DNA of 43,685 nucleotides from Mycobacterium sp. GA-1285 (GCF_001499905.1 NZ_LQIS01000024.1:1-43685), one strand, 5' to 3'; shown: positions 25,279 to 33,305, numbered from the stretch's first letter. A program made the numbers and translations. Notes: generated by a model not told the origin, from the sequence alone.

Positions 25279-26859
25279 GGTCGCGGCGCTGCTGGCTCGC
25301 ACCTGCTCGCGCAGGACGAACTTCTGGACCTTTCCGCTAGCGGTGCGCGGATAGTCCTCGCCTTCGGGCACCTCGTGCAGCTGCTCGGGCCACTTCTGGA
25401 TCGCGACACCTTCCCGCTTGAAGTGGGCGCGCACCTCCTCCAGCGACGGCATGGTGCTGCCGGGCCGAATACGCAGCACCGCCGCGGTCCGCTCACCGAG
25501 TCGCTCGTCGGGCGCCGCGACGACGACGGCTTCGGCCACACCGGGCATACCGAGCAACACCTCCTCGACTTCGAGGGCGGAGATGTTCTCTCCGCCGCGG
25601 ATGATCACGTCGGCCTTACGGTCGGTGATGGTGAGGTAGCCGTCCTCGTCGAGCACGCCGACGTCGCCGGTGTGATACCAGCCGTCGTCGTCGAACGCGC
25701 GCTCGGTCATCTCGTCGTCGGTGTAGCCCAGGCACAAATCTGGTCCGCGCGAGAGGATTTCACCGTCCTCGGTGAGCTTGATCTCGACACCGGGGCGCGG
25801 ATCGCCGTCGGTGTAGAGCCGTTTGTCCGCCGGCGCGGTCGGCCGGGAGCCCGTGATGGACGGATGCTCGGTGCTGCCATAGGAGCGAAACACGAAGAAC
25901 CCCATGTCGGCGAGCCGACGCGTCACCGCCGCGGGGACGGTGGACCCGCCGAGGCCGACGGTGGTGAACCGGGACCGGTGCGCATCGGTGCAGTCCGGAT
26001 GATCGAGCAGGCTGGTGACGAAGTACGGCGGTCCACCGCCGATCGAAAGGCCTTCTGACTCCATGAGTTTGAGCACCTTGCCCGGATCCCACACGTCGCA
26101 CAGATCGATCGGGGCACCCTCGAGCACCGGGATGAGAAACGCGCTGAGCATTCCGATGAAGTGACCGATCGGCGTTGCCGTGAGCTGCCTTCCGCGGTCC
26201 TTGGGATAGTTTTCCAGCAGTTGGCGCGTTTCGAATCCCAGCGTCTGATGGCTGTGCACAACGCCTTTCGGCTTGCTGGTGGTGCCCGAGGTGAACGCGA
26301 TCAGCGCCGGACCCGCCGGATCGGTGGCCAATGTGCCCGTCATCGGGTCGTCGTCGTGAAGTTCGTCGAAGCCGTAGACATGCTCCTCGCGCAAGCGCTC
26401 GTCGGCGCCGACCAGCGCGACGATCGGCACGTGGGCCGCCAGATCCGGCTCAAACCTCATCCGGCCGAATTGTCTTGTGGTGATGAAGACCTTCGGCCGC
26501 GCGGTCGTCAAGATGTGGCCGAGTTCCTTGCGACCGTAGAAGTGCACGATCGGCACCACGACCGCGCCCAGAAATGTGGTGGCCCAGAACGCGACCGCGG
26601 CCTCCATCCAGTTCGGCAGCTGCATCGCGACCACGTCACCGGGGCCGACCCCGCGCTTGTGCAGGCCGGCCGCGAGGCGACGGGCCCGCAGTTCGACGTC
26701 GGCGAACGAGCCTGCGAACGGCCTGGTATCGGAGTGCACCCAGAAGCCGGTGTCCGGATTGGCCGCCAAGTGGCGGGCCAGCAGCTCACCGAGCGTGTCC
26801 CGGGTCCACCAGCCTTCTTCCTCGTAGCGTTTGGTCAGCTCGACCGGGATCTTGCGCAT
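25252..26859 (-). CDS. AMP-binding acyl-CoA synthetase (FadD family)
   Basis: A 535-residue ANL-family ligase: phosphate loop TSGTTSKPKG at 190-199, FRSYGSTEHPS at the adenine site, YHTGDVG and TDRKADVI at the domain hinge, and the C-terminal PRTASGKVQKF with the catalytic Lys. It resembles cyclohexanecarboxylate- and medium-chain-type CoA ligases, but the substrate is not readable. ATG at 26859 follows GGGGAG. The last seven codons lie in the second copy of a 57-bp tandem repeat, so the C-terminus (ARRTTGS) may be a recent change. It is divergent from the crotonase gene, with operator-like motif C between them. Confidence 0.88.
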   Translation of the reverse strand: MRKIPVELTKRYEEEGWWTRDTLGELLARHLAANPDTGFWVHSDTRPFAGSFADVELRARRLAAGLHKRGVGPGDVVAMQLPNWMEAAVAFWATTFLGAVVVPIVHFYGRKELGHILTTARPKVFITTRQFGRMRFEPDLAAHVPIVALVGADERLREEHVYGFDELHDDDPMTGTLATDPAGPALIAFTSGTTSKPKGVVHSHQTLGFETRQLLENYPKDRGRQLTATPIGHFIGMLSAFLIPVLEGAPIDLCDVWDPGKVLKLMESEGLSIGGGPPYFVTSLLDHPDCTDAHRSRFTTVGLGGSTVPAAVTRRLADMGFFVFRSYGSTEHPSITGSRPTAPADKRLYTDGDPRPGVEIKLTEDGEILSRGPDLCLGYTDDEMTERAFDDDGWYHTGDVGVLDEDGYLTITDRKADVIIRGGENISALEVEEVLLGMPGVAEAVVVAAPDERLGERTAAVLRIRPGSTMPSLEEVRAHFKREGVAIQKWPEQLHEVPEGEDYPRTASGKVQKFVLREQVRASSAATLARRTTGS

Positions 26860-26903
26860 GGACTCCCCACACTCAGGCGGCTGCTCCGACTCGAGGCGAT
26901 GCT

Positions 26904-26931
26904 ATTCTCTCAAATCGAGAATGCCAATATC
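26904..26931 (+). promoter_or_regulatory. composite operator-like motif, copy C (fadD / crotonase divergent promoter)
   Basis: ATTCTC, TCAAATC, GAGAAT, GCC, AATATC. The first two arms are a perfect inverted repeat with a seven-base spacer. It sits 18 bases before the crotonase ATG and 44 bases before the fadD ATG. These distances almost equal those of copy D. A TATTCT at 26903-26908, overlapping the first arm, could be the rightward -10. Confidence 0.65.
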
Positions 26932-26949
26932 GCAAATGGAGAACGATCG

Positions 26950-27666
26950 ATGGTAGACCTCGAGTTGGAGGACGGCTTGGCGGTCATCACCATCGACCGG
27001 CCGCAGGCGCGCAACGCGATCGCGCCGGAGACCATGGAACAACTCGATACCGCGCTCGACGGGGCGCAGCGCGCGACGGCGCTCGTCGTCAAGGGAGCCG
27101 GCGACAAGGCGTTTGTATCGGGCGGTGACCTCAAACAGCTCGCGACGCTGCGCACCGAGGCCGACGCGGCTGCCATGGCGAGGCGTATGCGTGCGGTGTG
27201 CGATCGCATCGCGTCCTTCCCCGGCGTCACCGTCGCTGTGCTCAACGGGCATGCGCTCGGTGGCGGTGCCGAGTTCGCGGTTTCGACCGACATCCGGCTG
27301 GCCGCCTCGGACATCAAGATCGGCTTCAACCAGGTCGCGCTGGAGATCATGCCCGCCTGGGGCGGTGCCGAGCGGTTGGTCGAGATCGTCGGCTACAGCA
27401 GGGCGCTGCTGTTGGCCGGCACCGGCGCGATCCTGTCGGCCGACGAGGCCGAGCGCGTCGGCCTGGTCGACCAGGTGCTGGCGCGCGAGTCGTTCGACGA
27501 CGACTGGCGCGCGATCGCCCGCAAGCTCGCCCACCGGGCCGCCGGCGAGATCAAGCGCGTGATGAAGGGCGCGTCGACCGACGAGGCCGTCGACGCGTTC
27601 GCGCGGCTGTGGGTGTCCGACGAGCACTGGGCCGCCGCCGACAAGGCGATGAACCGCGGCAAGTAA
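26950..27666 (+). CDS. enoyl-CoA hydratase/isomerase (crotonase) family protein
   Basis: A 238-residue crotonase, slightly short for the family. Oxyanion-hole segments are SGGDLKQL (57-64) and GHALGGGAEF (100-109). Acidic residues stand at both positions used by hydratases, Glu108 and Glu132 (LEIMPAWGG), so water addition to an enoyl-CoA is possible, though isomerase or hydrolase roles cannot be excluded. ATG at 26950 follows GGAGA (26938-26942). The much longer frame beginning at 26161 runs antisense through the fadD gene and is not used. A large perfect hairpin begins five bases after the stop. Confidence 0.9.
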   Translation: MVDLELEDGLAVITIDRPQARNAIAPETMEQLDTALDGAQRATALVVKGAGDKAFVSGGDLKQLATLRTEADAAAMARRMRAVCDRIASFPGVTVAVLNGHALGGGAEFAVSTDIRLAASDIKIGFNQVALEIMPAWGGAERLVEIVGYSRALLLAGTGAILSADEAERVGLVDQVLARESFDDDWRAIARKLAHRAAGEIKRVMKGASTDEAVDAFARLWVSDEHWAAADKAMNRGK

Positions 27667-27670
27667 ATTC

Positions 27671-27731
27671 CGCGAAATTGCGTTCCAGCAGGCTCTTACT
27701 CGCACTTTCGCTGCTGGAACGCAATTTCGCG
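27671..27731. repeat. perfect 21-bp inverted repeat between convergent genes (bidirectional terminator or REP-like)
   Basis: Arms 27671-27691 and 27711-27731 are perfectly complementary over 21 bases (core GAAATTGCGTTCCAGCAG) around a 19-base loop. It fills the 76-base gap between the crotonase stop and the stop of the leftward VOC gene. It has no T-run, so it may work as a structural barrier in both directions. Its length and perfection also suit a mobile or dispersed palindromic unit. Confidence 0.85.
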
Positions 27732-27742
27732 CCCGAAGAGAG

Positions 27743-28273
27743 CTAGCCGCCCAGTACCCGTACCGGGTCGCTGCCGTCCCAGTTCGCGGCGGCCTCGCGG
27801 ACGAACGCCGCCATGCCGCTCGTGATTTCGGTCAGTTCCATGATCTCCACGATCTGCGCGACGTGGGCCGCACCGGCGGGTGGTTCGACGTAGGCGAAGC
27901 GGGTGCCGACGTCCTCGCCGCCCGACCACACGACGGGCCAGCCGGCCGTCTCGACGGCCCGCATGGTCGCGTCGAAATCCGTTGCCCAGTAAGCGAACTG
28001 ATGGAAACCTTCACCGTGGGCGTCAAGGAATTCCTTGAACACGCTGGGCGCCTCGCTGTGCTGCTGGATCACCTCGATCTGCATGTCGCCGCTGTTGCTC
28101 AGCGCAAGCGACTGCGTGATCTCGCACGGTTCGCCGCGGTAACGCGCGGTCAAGGTCAGATTCCGCATGACGAACCACGGCCCGACCCCGATCTCCAGCC
28201 AACTCGCGATCGCCCGATCGATATCGGTGACGACGTACCCGATCTGACGGATCGGCCCCGGCAGAATCGTCAT
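27743..28273 (-). CDS. VOC/glyoxalase-family protein
   Basis: A 176-residue vicinal-oxygen-chelate protein, similar in outline to methylmalonyl-CoA epimerase. The first beta-alpha module opens with IRQIGYVVTDIDRAIASW and contains the metal-ligand-type GDMQIEVIQQ strand; the second has GFHQFAYWATDFDATM and a late GTRFAYVEP strand. His and Glu residues at these places would form the metal site. The start overlaps the stop of the upstream alcohol dehydrogenase by four bases (ATGA). It is the last gene of a four-gene operon ending at the large hairpin. It may epimerise, isomerise or cleave an intermediate; the reaction is unknown. Confidence 0.85.
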   Translation of the reverse strand: MTILPGPIRQIGYVVTDIDRAIASWLEIGVGPWFVMRNLTLTARYRGEPCEITQSLALSNSGDMQIEVIQQHSEAPSVFKEFLDAHGEGFHQFAYWATDFDATMRAVETAGWPVVWSGGEDVGTRFAYVEPPAGAAHVAQIVEIMELTEITSGMAAFVREAAANWDGSDPVRVLGG

Positions 28274-29292
28274 GACGCCCCAGGATGGACCACGATGCGC
28301 GGCGGGCCGACCCCTTGGCGTACCTGATCGATCGCGTCGGGCACCTCGTCGAGGCCGATCGTCGCCCCGATGCTCGGCGACGGGTCGAGGCGCCCGTCGC
28401 CGACCGCGTCGAGCGTGCCGTACCAGTCCTGCGGGTGAGGTCCGCCGCCGAACTGGATCGTCATGCCCTTGTGCGTGGCGGCGGTGCAGTCGATAGTCCC
28501 CGCGTCGTACCAGCCGCCCGCGGCGTGCACGCGCGCCAGAAACTCGCAGGAGTCGACGATGGTCTGCATCAGACCGTTGGCACCCACGCATTCGAAGATC
28601 ACCTGCGTGGTGTGGAACCCGTTGGCGTGGAACGTTTCCCGCCACACCTCATAAGGATCGCGCTCCGCCGGGTTGACGAGGACGTCGGCGCCGAACTCGG
28701 CGGCGTAGCCCAGGCGGTCTTCGCTGTAGTCCGAAACCACGATCGGGGCGACGCCGCGCGCCTTCAGTGCGGCGACGGTCGACAGGCCGATGGCGCCCGC
28801 GCCGATGACCAGTGGGAGGTCGCCCGGTCCGACGCCCGAGCACCGCACGTAGTACTCCCCGACCGCGAACGCATCGACCAACGCGACCGCGTCGTCAGGC
28901 GCTCCGTCGGGCACCCGACGCGACATCATCTCCGACACGACCATCAACTCTCCGAACGCGCCGGGGGCGTCTGGATGGTGCCCGATCACCAGTGGCTCCT
29001 GACCGGCGCGGATCAGGATCGGCATGCTGGTGACCCGTGTCCCCACCGGGAAGTCGTCCGAGCAGTCCGGGCCGTGGCCCACCACCTCGCCGACGAACTC
29101 GTGGCCCATCACGGTGTCGCGATCCGGATCCCACAAAAACCGCGGCGACGAGTTCGGGTGGTCCATGTAGTGCACGTCCGAGGCGCAGATCGCCGCCGAC
29201 AGCGGCCGGATCAACAACTCGCCCGGGCCGGGCGACGGGTCAGCCGTCTTGCGGACGTCGAGCTTTCCGTCGCGCAACACCACCGCTCGCAT
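28270..29292 (-). CDS. zinc-dependent alcohol dehydrogenase (MDR family)
   Basis: A 340-residue medium-chain dehydrogenase. Catalytic zinc ligands are probably Cys36 (AAICASDVH) and His64-Glu65 (VMGHEFVGEV). The NAD(P)-binding Rossmann motif is VIGAGAIGLSTVAALKARG near 165-183. The usual four-Cys structural zinc lobe is missing between about 85 and 115, as in some sorbitol- or threonine-type relatives. It lies one base after the SDR stop and overlaps the VOC start by four bases, so all are cotranscribed. It probably oxidises a secondary or cyclic alcohol in the pathway. Confidence 0.9.
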   Translation of the reverse strand: MRAVVLRDGKLDVRKTADPSPGPGELLIRPLSAAICASDVHYMDHPNSSPRFLWDPDRDTVMGHEFVGEVVGHGPDCSDDFPVGTRVTSMPILIRAGQEPLVIGHHPDAPGAFGELMVVSEMMSRRVPDGAPDDAVALVDAFAVGEYYVRCSGVGPGDLPLVIGAGAIGLSTVAALKARGVAPIVVSDYSEDRLGYAAEFGADVLVNPAERDPYEVWRETFHANGFHTTQVIFECVGANGLMQTIVDSCEFLARVHAAGGWYDAGTIDCTAATHKGMTIQFGGGPHPQDWYGTLDAVGDGRLDPSPSIGATIGLDEVPDAIDQVRQGVGPPRIVVHPGAS

Positions 29293-29293
29293 G

Positions 29294-30097
29294 TCAGTCC
29301 CTCCTCTTGGCGGCGAAATCGGTTGAGGCGGCGCTGATCATCTCGACGAGTGTCCGCCGGTCGATCGTCCACACCTGCGACGCCATCACGCGATTGTTCT
29401 CACCGACGACGTAGGTGGGGCCGTTGCCGATGTTCGCGATGATCTCGGCGGCGACATCCTCGGCGCGCATCTGCGTCTGCGGGTCGTACTCGACCCCCAT
29501 CCGCGCGAGCGCCGGGGTGTAGGTCATGCCGAGCGGGGTGCAGCACACGTCCACGCCGTGTGGGCGCAGCTCCGCCCACAGACCCTCGGCGAACGTGTGC
29601 TGAAACGCCTTGACCGCGGAGTACACCGCCAGCGTGGCCGACCCGGCCAGGCAGGCCAGCGACGCGACGATCACGATGCCGCCGCGGCCGCGCTCCTGCA
29701 TCGGCGGCCCGAGGTGACGAGCCAGCGCCATCGGCCCTACGCAGTCGAGCGCGACCTGGTTGAGCGAGTACTCCAGTTCGTTCTCGAAAAAGGTCGTTGT
29801 GCGATCGGAGGCCCCCGCGTTGTAGACGACCAGCCCCACCTCGAGGCCGTCGGTGACCGCCGCCACCTTCGCGACCATGTCGGGGGCGGTCAGGTCCTGC
29901 ACAAGAACGTGCACCTGCACGCCGTGCCGATCACGCGCCGCGGCGGCGACCTGCTCGAGCAGAGCGCCGTTGCGCGCGATGACGACGAGATCGAGCCCGC
30001 GCGCGGCCAGTTGGTCGGCCACCTCGGCGCCGATGCCCTCCGAAGCGCCGGCGATCACGGCCCACGGCCCGTACCGCGCGGCGAAGTCGGCGGTCAC
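29294..30097 (-). CDS. short-chain dehydrogenase/reductase
   Basis: A 267-residue classical SDR. The cofactor loop is GASEGIG (17-23), the NAG motif is YNAGAS (92-97), and the catalytic triad is Ser146 with YSAVK (Tyr159, Lys163). The C-terminal lid runs to residue 267. GTG at 30097 is chosen because it overlaps the stop of the NTF2-like gene (GTGA) and puts the cofactor loop at the standard distance; the frame extends upstream to 30427 only as a shadow. It reduces or oxidises a carbonyl/alcohol pair of unknown structure. Confidence 0.9.
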   Translation of the reverse strand: MTADFAARYGPWAVIAGASEGIGAEVADQLAARGLDLVVIARNGALLEQVAAAARDRHGVQVHVLVQDLTAPDMVAKVAAVTDGLEVGLVVYNAGASDRTTTFFENELEYSLNQVALDCVGPMALARHLGPPMQERGRGGIVIVASLACLAGSATLAVYSAVKAFQHTFAEGLWAELRPHGVDVCCTPLGMTYTPALARMGVEYDPQTQMRAEDVAAEIIANIGNGPTYVVGENNRVMASQVWTIDRRTLVEMISAASTDFAAKRRD

Positions 30098-30513
30098 TGC
30101 GCCACGCCGGCCGCGCTCATCACTCGCGCGATGTTGGTGGTGCGCTTGACGATTCGCCAACCATCCGCGGTTCGGACAAGCTCGTCGTCGTAGTGGCCGA
30201 GCGCGTCGATCCAGCTTCCGTTGTCGTCCGGTACCGCCTTCAGCACGGCGTGCACGTAGGACCGCGCCGACGCCCGGTCGGCGCTCACGTCGACGGCGAT
30301 GTTGGAGATGCGGTGATACGTCTGGCCCATCCCGCCGTGGATTTGCTCCATCAGCGTGGTGAAGGCGTCGGCGTCGGTGAAAGTCCCCAGATCGCCGTAG
30401 TCGATGTCGACCTCGTCGGCCCAGCACGTGCGGAACAGTTTCCAGTCCTTGAAGTCGATCCCCGTCGCGTAGCGAATCAGGACCTCGGCGATCTGCGCTT
30501 TGTCGGCGTCCAC
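30094..30513 (-). CDS. SnoaL-like / NTF2-fold protein
   Basis: A 139-residue single-domain protein with the alpha-plus-beta cone of the SnoaL/NTF2 superfamily: an N-terminal helix (AQIAEVLIRYATGIDFKDW), then strands such as WADEVDIDYGD and a final VKRTTNIARVM. Family members include steroid isomerases, hydratases, dehydratases and non-enzymatic binding proteins. Asp39 and His68 could be catalytic, but I cannot assign a reaction. GTG at 30513 is the first gene of the leftward SnoaL-SDR-ADH-VOC operon. Operator-like motif D lies 41 bases upstream, between this and the divergent DUF35 gene. Confidence 0.82.
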   Translation of the reverse strand: MDADKAQIAEVLIRYATGIDFKDWKLFRTCWADEVDIDYGDLGTFTDADAFTTLMEQIHGGMGQTYHRISNIAVDVSADRASARSYVHAVLKAVPDDNGSWIDALGHYDDELVRTADGWRIVKRTTNIARVMSAAGVAQ

Positions 30514-30554
30514 ACCGGGGAGGCTAGCAGCGAGTTGACCACTTGACGACCCTG

Positions 30555-30582
30555 GTTCTCTCTAGACGAGAACGTCATTTCC
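30555..30582 (+). promoter_or_regulatory. composite operator-like motif, copy D (SnoaL / DUF35 divergent promoter)
   Basis: GTTCTC, TCTAGAC, GAGAAC, GTC, ATTTCC. The first two arms form a perfect inverted repeat with a seven-base spacer. It lies 15 bases before the DUF35 start and 41 bases before the SnoaL start. TATCGT at 30586-30591 follows it directly as a likely -10, six bases from the GTG at 30598. The motif would therefore cover the -35 region of a leaderless promoter. Confidence 0.65.
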
Positions 30583-30597
30583 GGTTATCGTCGGCGC

Positions 30598-31020
30598 GTG
30601 CCGACACAGCAAGTGGCGCTCGCGCCCGAAATCTCGACATGGCCCGACGACAATCCGCAGCTGCTCGGGAGCCGGTGCGGCGCGTGCGGCGCCACCGCCT
30701 TCCCGGTTCAGCAACGCTGCCCCCGGTGCAGCGCCGGCGAAATGTCGGAGCTCAAACTGCCCCGGCGCGGCACGCTGGTCGCCTGGACGACGCAGGGCTT
30801 CCCACCCGGGCCCCCGTACAAAGGGCCCACGGGCGACGACTTCGTGCCGTTCGGCGTCGGGCTGGTCCAGCTCGAGGATGTCATCCGCGTCGAGGGCCGG
30901 CTCACCGAGAACGACCCCGCCAAGCTCGAGTTCGGCATGGAAGTAGAGCTGACGATGGTGCCGTTCACCACCGATGACGACGGCAACGAGGTCGTCACCT
31001 TCGCCTTCAAGCCCGTCTAG
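30598..31020 (+). CDS. DUF35 OB-fold, zinc-ribbon acyl-CoA-associated protein
   Basis: A 140-residue protein with an N-terminal rubredoxin-like zinc ribbon (Cys27, Cys30, Cys41, Cys44) and a C-terminal OB fold (about 55-140). DUF35 proteins pair with thiolase-like enzymes; in sterol side-chain degradation a DUF35 domain protein binds the acyl-CoA and works with Ltp2 in retro-aldol cleavage. Here the thiolase gene begins 14 bases downstream, supporting such a complex. GTG at 30598 is probably the first base of the mRNA, since TATCGT ends seven bases before it. Operator-like motif D lies just upstream. Confidence 0.88.
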   Translation: MPTQQVALAPEISTWPDDNPQLLGSRCGACGATAFPVQQRCPRCSAGEMSELKLPRRGTLVAWTTQGFPPGPPYKGPTGDDFVPFGVGLVQLEDVIRVEGRLTENDPAKLEFGMEVELTMVPFTTDDDGNEVVTFAFKPV

Positions 31021-31034
31021 ACAGGAGCACCGAG

Positions 31035-32180
31035 ATGACCAACGACGTGGCGATCATCGGCGTGGGACTACACCCGTTCGGCCGATTCCCCAAGACCGCG
31101 ATGGAGATGGGCGCCGAGGCCATCCAGTCCGCGCTCACCGACGCCGGCCTGGAATGGAAGGACATCCAGTTCGGTTTCGGGGGCAGCTACGAGGTGTCCA
31201 ACCCCGACGCGGTGACCCGGCTCGTCGGGTTGACCGGCATCACGTTCACCAATGTCTTCAACGCGTGCGCGACCGCCGCTAGTGCGATCCAGCAGACCGC
31301 GGACACCATCCGGCTCGGCAAATACGACATCGGGATCGCGATCGGCCTGGACAAGCATCCGCGCGGTGCGTTCACCGACGATCCGGCCAAACTCGCGCTG
31401 CCACAGTGGTATGCCGAGAACGGTCAGTTCGTCACCACCAAGTTCTTCGGGATGAAGGCCAACCACTACATCCACAAGCACGGTATCTCGCAGGCCACGT
31501 TGGCCAAAGTGGCGGCCAAGAATTTCCGCAACGGCGCGTTGAACCCGAACGCGTTCCGACGCAAGGCCATCCCCGAAGAGGAGATCCTGAATTCGACGGT
31601 GCTGAATTACCCGCTGACGCAGTACATGTTCTGCGCGCCCGACGAGGGCGCCGCGGCGGTGATCATGTGCCGCGGCGATATTGCGCACCGCTTCACCAAG
31701 AAACCAGTCTACGTGCGCGCCACCGAGATTCGCACCCGCCGCTTCGGCGCCTATGAAGTCCACGCGACATCGGCGCCGCTCGACGAGGATGCCTCCCCGA
31801 CCGTGTACGCCGCCAAGGCGGCGTATGAGGCGGCCGGCCTGGGACCGGAGGACGTCGACGTCGCGCAGCTGCAGGACACCGACGCCGGCGCCGAGGTCAT
31901 CCACATGGCCGAGACCGGCCTGTGCGCCGACGGTGAGCAGGAGAAGCTACTTGCCGACGGCGCCACCGAGATCCACGGCTCGCTGCCGATCAACACCGAC
32001 GGCGGGCTCATCGCCAACGGCGAGCCGATCGGGGCCTCGGGACTGCGACAGGTGCACGAACTCGTCCGGCAGTTGCGTGGCGAGGCCGGCGACCGTCAGG
32101 TCCCCGGCGAGCCCAAAACGGGTCTCGCTCAGGTGTACGGCGCTCCCGGCACCGCGTCGGCGACAATCCTCTCGGTCTGA
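31035..32180 (+). CDS. thiolase-superfamily protein (lipid-transfer/SCP-x type, probable aldolase or thiolase)
   Basis: A 381-residue thiolase-fold protein. The nucleophile-position Cys78 lies in NACATAASA. The canonical GHP motif reads NGEPIGASG, so Glu330 replaces the usual His. The C-terminal CxG motif reads APG (Ala370), so the second Cys is missing. Classical beta-ketoacyl-CoA thiolysis normally needs these residues. With a DUF35 partner immediately upstream, retro-aldol (Ltp2-like) or another C-C bond cleavage is a good alternative. ATG at 31035 follows AGGAG, and the two genes are clearly one operon. Confidence 0.88.
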   Translation: MTNDVAIIGVGLHPFGRFPKTAMEMGAEAIQSALTDAGLEWKDIQFGFGGSYEVSNPDAVTRLVGLTGITFTNVFNACATAASAIQQTADTIRLGKYDIGIAIGLDKHPRGAFTDDPAKLALPQWYAENGQFVTTKFFGMKANHYIHKHGISQATLAKVAAKNFRNGALNPNAFRRKAIPEEEILNSTVLNYPLTQYMFCAPDEGAAAVIMCRGDIAHRFTKKPVYVRATEIRTRRFGAYEVHATSAPLDEDASPTVYAAKAAYEAAGLGPEDVDVAQLQDTDAGAEVIHMAETGLCADGEQEKLLADGATEIHGSLPINTDGGLIANGEPIGASGLRQVHELVRQLRGEAGDRQVPGEPKTGLAQVYGAPGTASATILSV

Positions 32181-32220
32181 TGCGGTTCGCGATTCGCGAC
32201 CTGGCCCGCCACCAGCGTTC

Positions 32221-32226
32221 TAAGAT
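32221..32226 (+). promoter_or_regulatory. candidate -10 for leaderless MmpS-like gene
   Basis: TAAGAT (TANNNT) is followed by six bases and then the ATG at 32233. This would start transcription on or next to the start codon. It lies 41 bases after the thiolase stop and implies an independent promoter. No good -35 is seen. Confidence 0.4.
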
Positions 32227-32232
32227 CCGAAA

Positions 32233-32682
32233 ATGATCTTCCGTCGCCCGGCCCGGACCGCGCTGCTCGCTCCCGTCGCGGCAGCCATGGTGACCGCAGC
32301 CGGCGTGCTGTCGGTCAGCGCGCCGGCCGTGGCACAGGAGCCGCCGCCGCTGCCCCCGCTGCACAACGTCAAGTACTCGGTGTTCTCCGAGCAGCCGTTC
32401 TTCGTCGACATCTACTACCGCGACGTCGATCCCCCGAACTGGGCCGCCTACAGCCACAATCCCTACGAGTTCAGCCCCAAGGTCGAGGCACAGGTGGGTC
32501 CAGACCAGCAGTGGAACCTCGACGTGCAACTGGCTAGCCCCGACGACTGGGCGATGGTCACGGCGACCAGCGGACCTGGCGAGGCGAATCCCAACATCCA
32601 CTGCGTACTCGCGGTGGACGGTGTCGTGGTGAAGACGCATCAAGGTCCGAAGGGCGCGCTCTGCTCGATCAGGAGCTGGTGA
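32233..32682 (+). CDS. secreted MmpS-like protein
   Basis: A 149-residue protein with an N-terminal signal (RRPARTALLAPVAAAMVTAAGVL) and a predicted cut after APAVA near residue 34. A short Pro-rich linker leads to a beta-rich domain. The mature part (KYSVFSEQPFFVDIYYRDVD to CVLAVDGVVVKTHQGPKGALCSIRSW) resembles the periplasmic domain of MmpS proteins, including two Cys placed like their disulfide. MmpS proteins assist MmpL lipid exporters, but no MmpL gene is in the window. A periplasmic lipid-binding or transport accessory role is an inference. Confidence 0.7.
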   Translation: MIFRRPARTALLAPVAAAMVTAAGVLSVSAPAVAQEPPPLPPLHNVKYSVFSEQPFFVDIYYRDVDPPNWAAYSHNPYEFSPKVEAQVGPDQQWNLDVQLASPDDWAMVTATSGPGEANPNIHCVLAVDGVVVKTHQGPKGALCSIRSW

Positions 32683-32702
32683 CCCTCGTCGAACTCGCTT
32701 GA

Positions 32703-33305
32703 TCAGCTGAGCGGTTCACCCTCCAGGCGACGAATCCACTTCTCACAGAACGCGAAGGTCTCCGCATGCCCGGTCGTCATGCCGAGTGCGCGTTCCACGA
32801 CCAGGCCCTGGGACACGCTCGTCGCGAACACCGTCCACACCACCGGCGGCACCTCGTTGGCATCGGCGCCGTAGCGCTCGAGAACGGCGGCGATCGCCTT
32901 GTTCTGCTCGTCACGGAACCGCTCGGCGTAGTAGATGATCTCGGCACGTAGCGCCTTGCGGTGGTTGGCGAGGCCCATGAACTCCATCGTCAGGCGGGTG
33001 GCTTCCGGTTGAGTGCTGAACCTCCACAGCGCCCACAGCGGCTGGGGTGACGCGAGCGCCTCGGTGAGCGCTTTGAGGCCTGCCTCCGCCATCCGGCGGA
33101 AGACGGCCAGGAAAAGGTCCTCCATCGTCCGGAAGTAGTAATGCACGAGTTGCGGTTTGAGGCCCGCCCTGTCGGCGACCCGTCGCGATGTCACCGCGGC
33201 GTAGCCCTCCTCGAGCAGCAACTGCTCGGCGGCATCCAGCAGTACGCCGCGATTTTTCGCGTCCGGCGCCCCGATCCGTCGCGCCGGCCCAGAACCCCTA
33301 GTCAT
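32703..33305 (-). CDS. TetR-family transcriptional regulator
   Basis: A 200-residue repressor-type protein. Residues 18-65 are the TetR DNA-binding domain: VLLDAAEQLLLEEGYAAVTSRRVADRAGLK with recognition helix PQLVHYYFRT. The rest is the helical ligand/dimer domain. ATG at 33305 starts the usual short basic arm; the frame could extend to 33419 but would then cover the divergent promoter. It is divergent from the P450 gene. A 20-bp near-palindrome in the gap is the obvious operator for autoregulation and P450 control. Whether it also recognises the GAGAAT-type motifs A-D is open. Confidence 0.9.
   Translation of the reverse strand: MTRGSGPARRIGAPDAKNRGVLLDAAEQLLLEEGYAAVTSRRVADRAGLKPQLVHYYFRTMEDLFLAVFRRMAEAGLKALTEALASPQPLWALWRFSTQPEATRLTMEFMGLANHRKALRAEIIYYAERFRDEQNKAIAAVLERYGADANEVPPVVWTVFATSVSQGLVVERALGMTTGHAETFAFCEKWIRRLEGEPLS

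Noticed and set aside
26161..26949. Long N-terminal extension of the crotonase frame
   Set aside because: It runs antisense through the fadD gene. The ATG at 26950 has a good ribosome binding site and the crotonase domain starts there.
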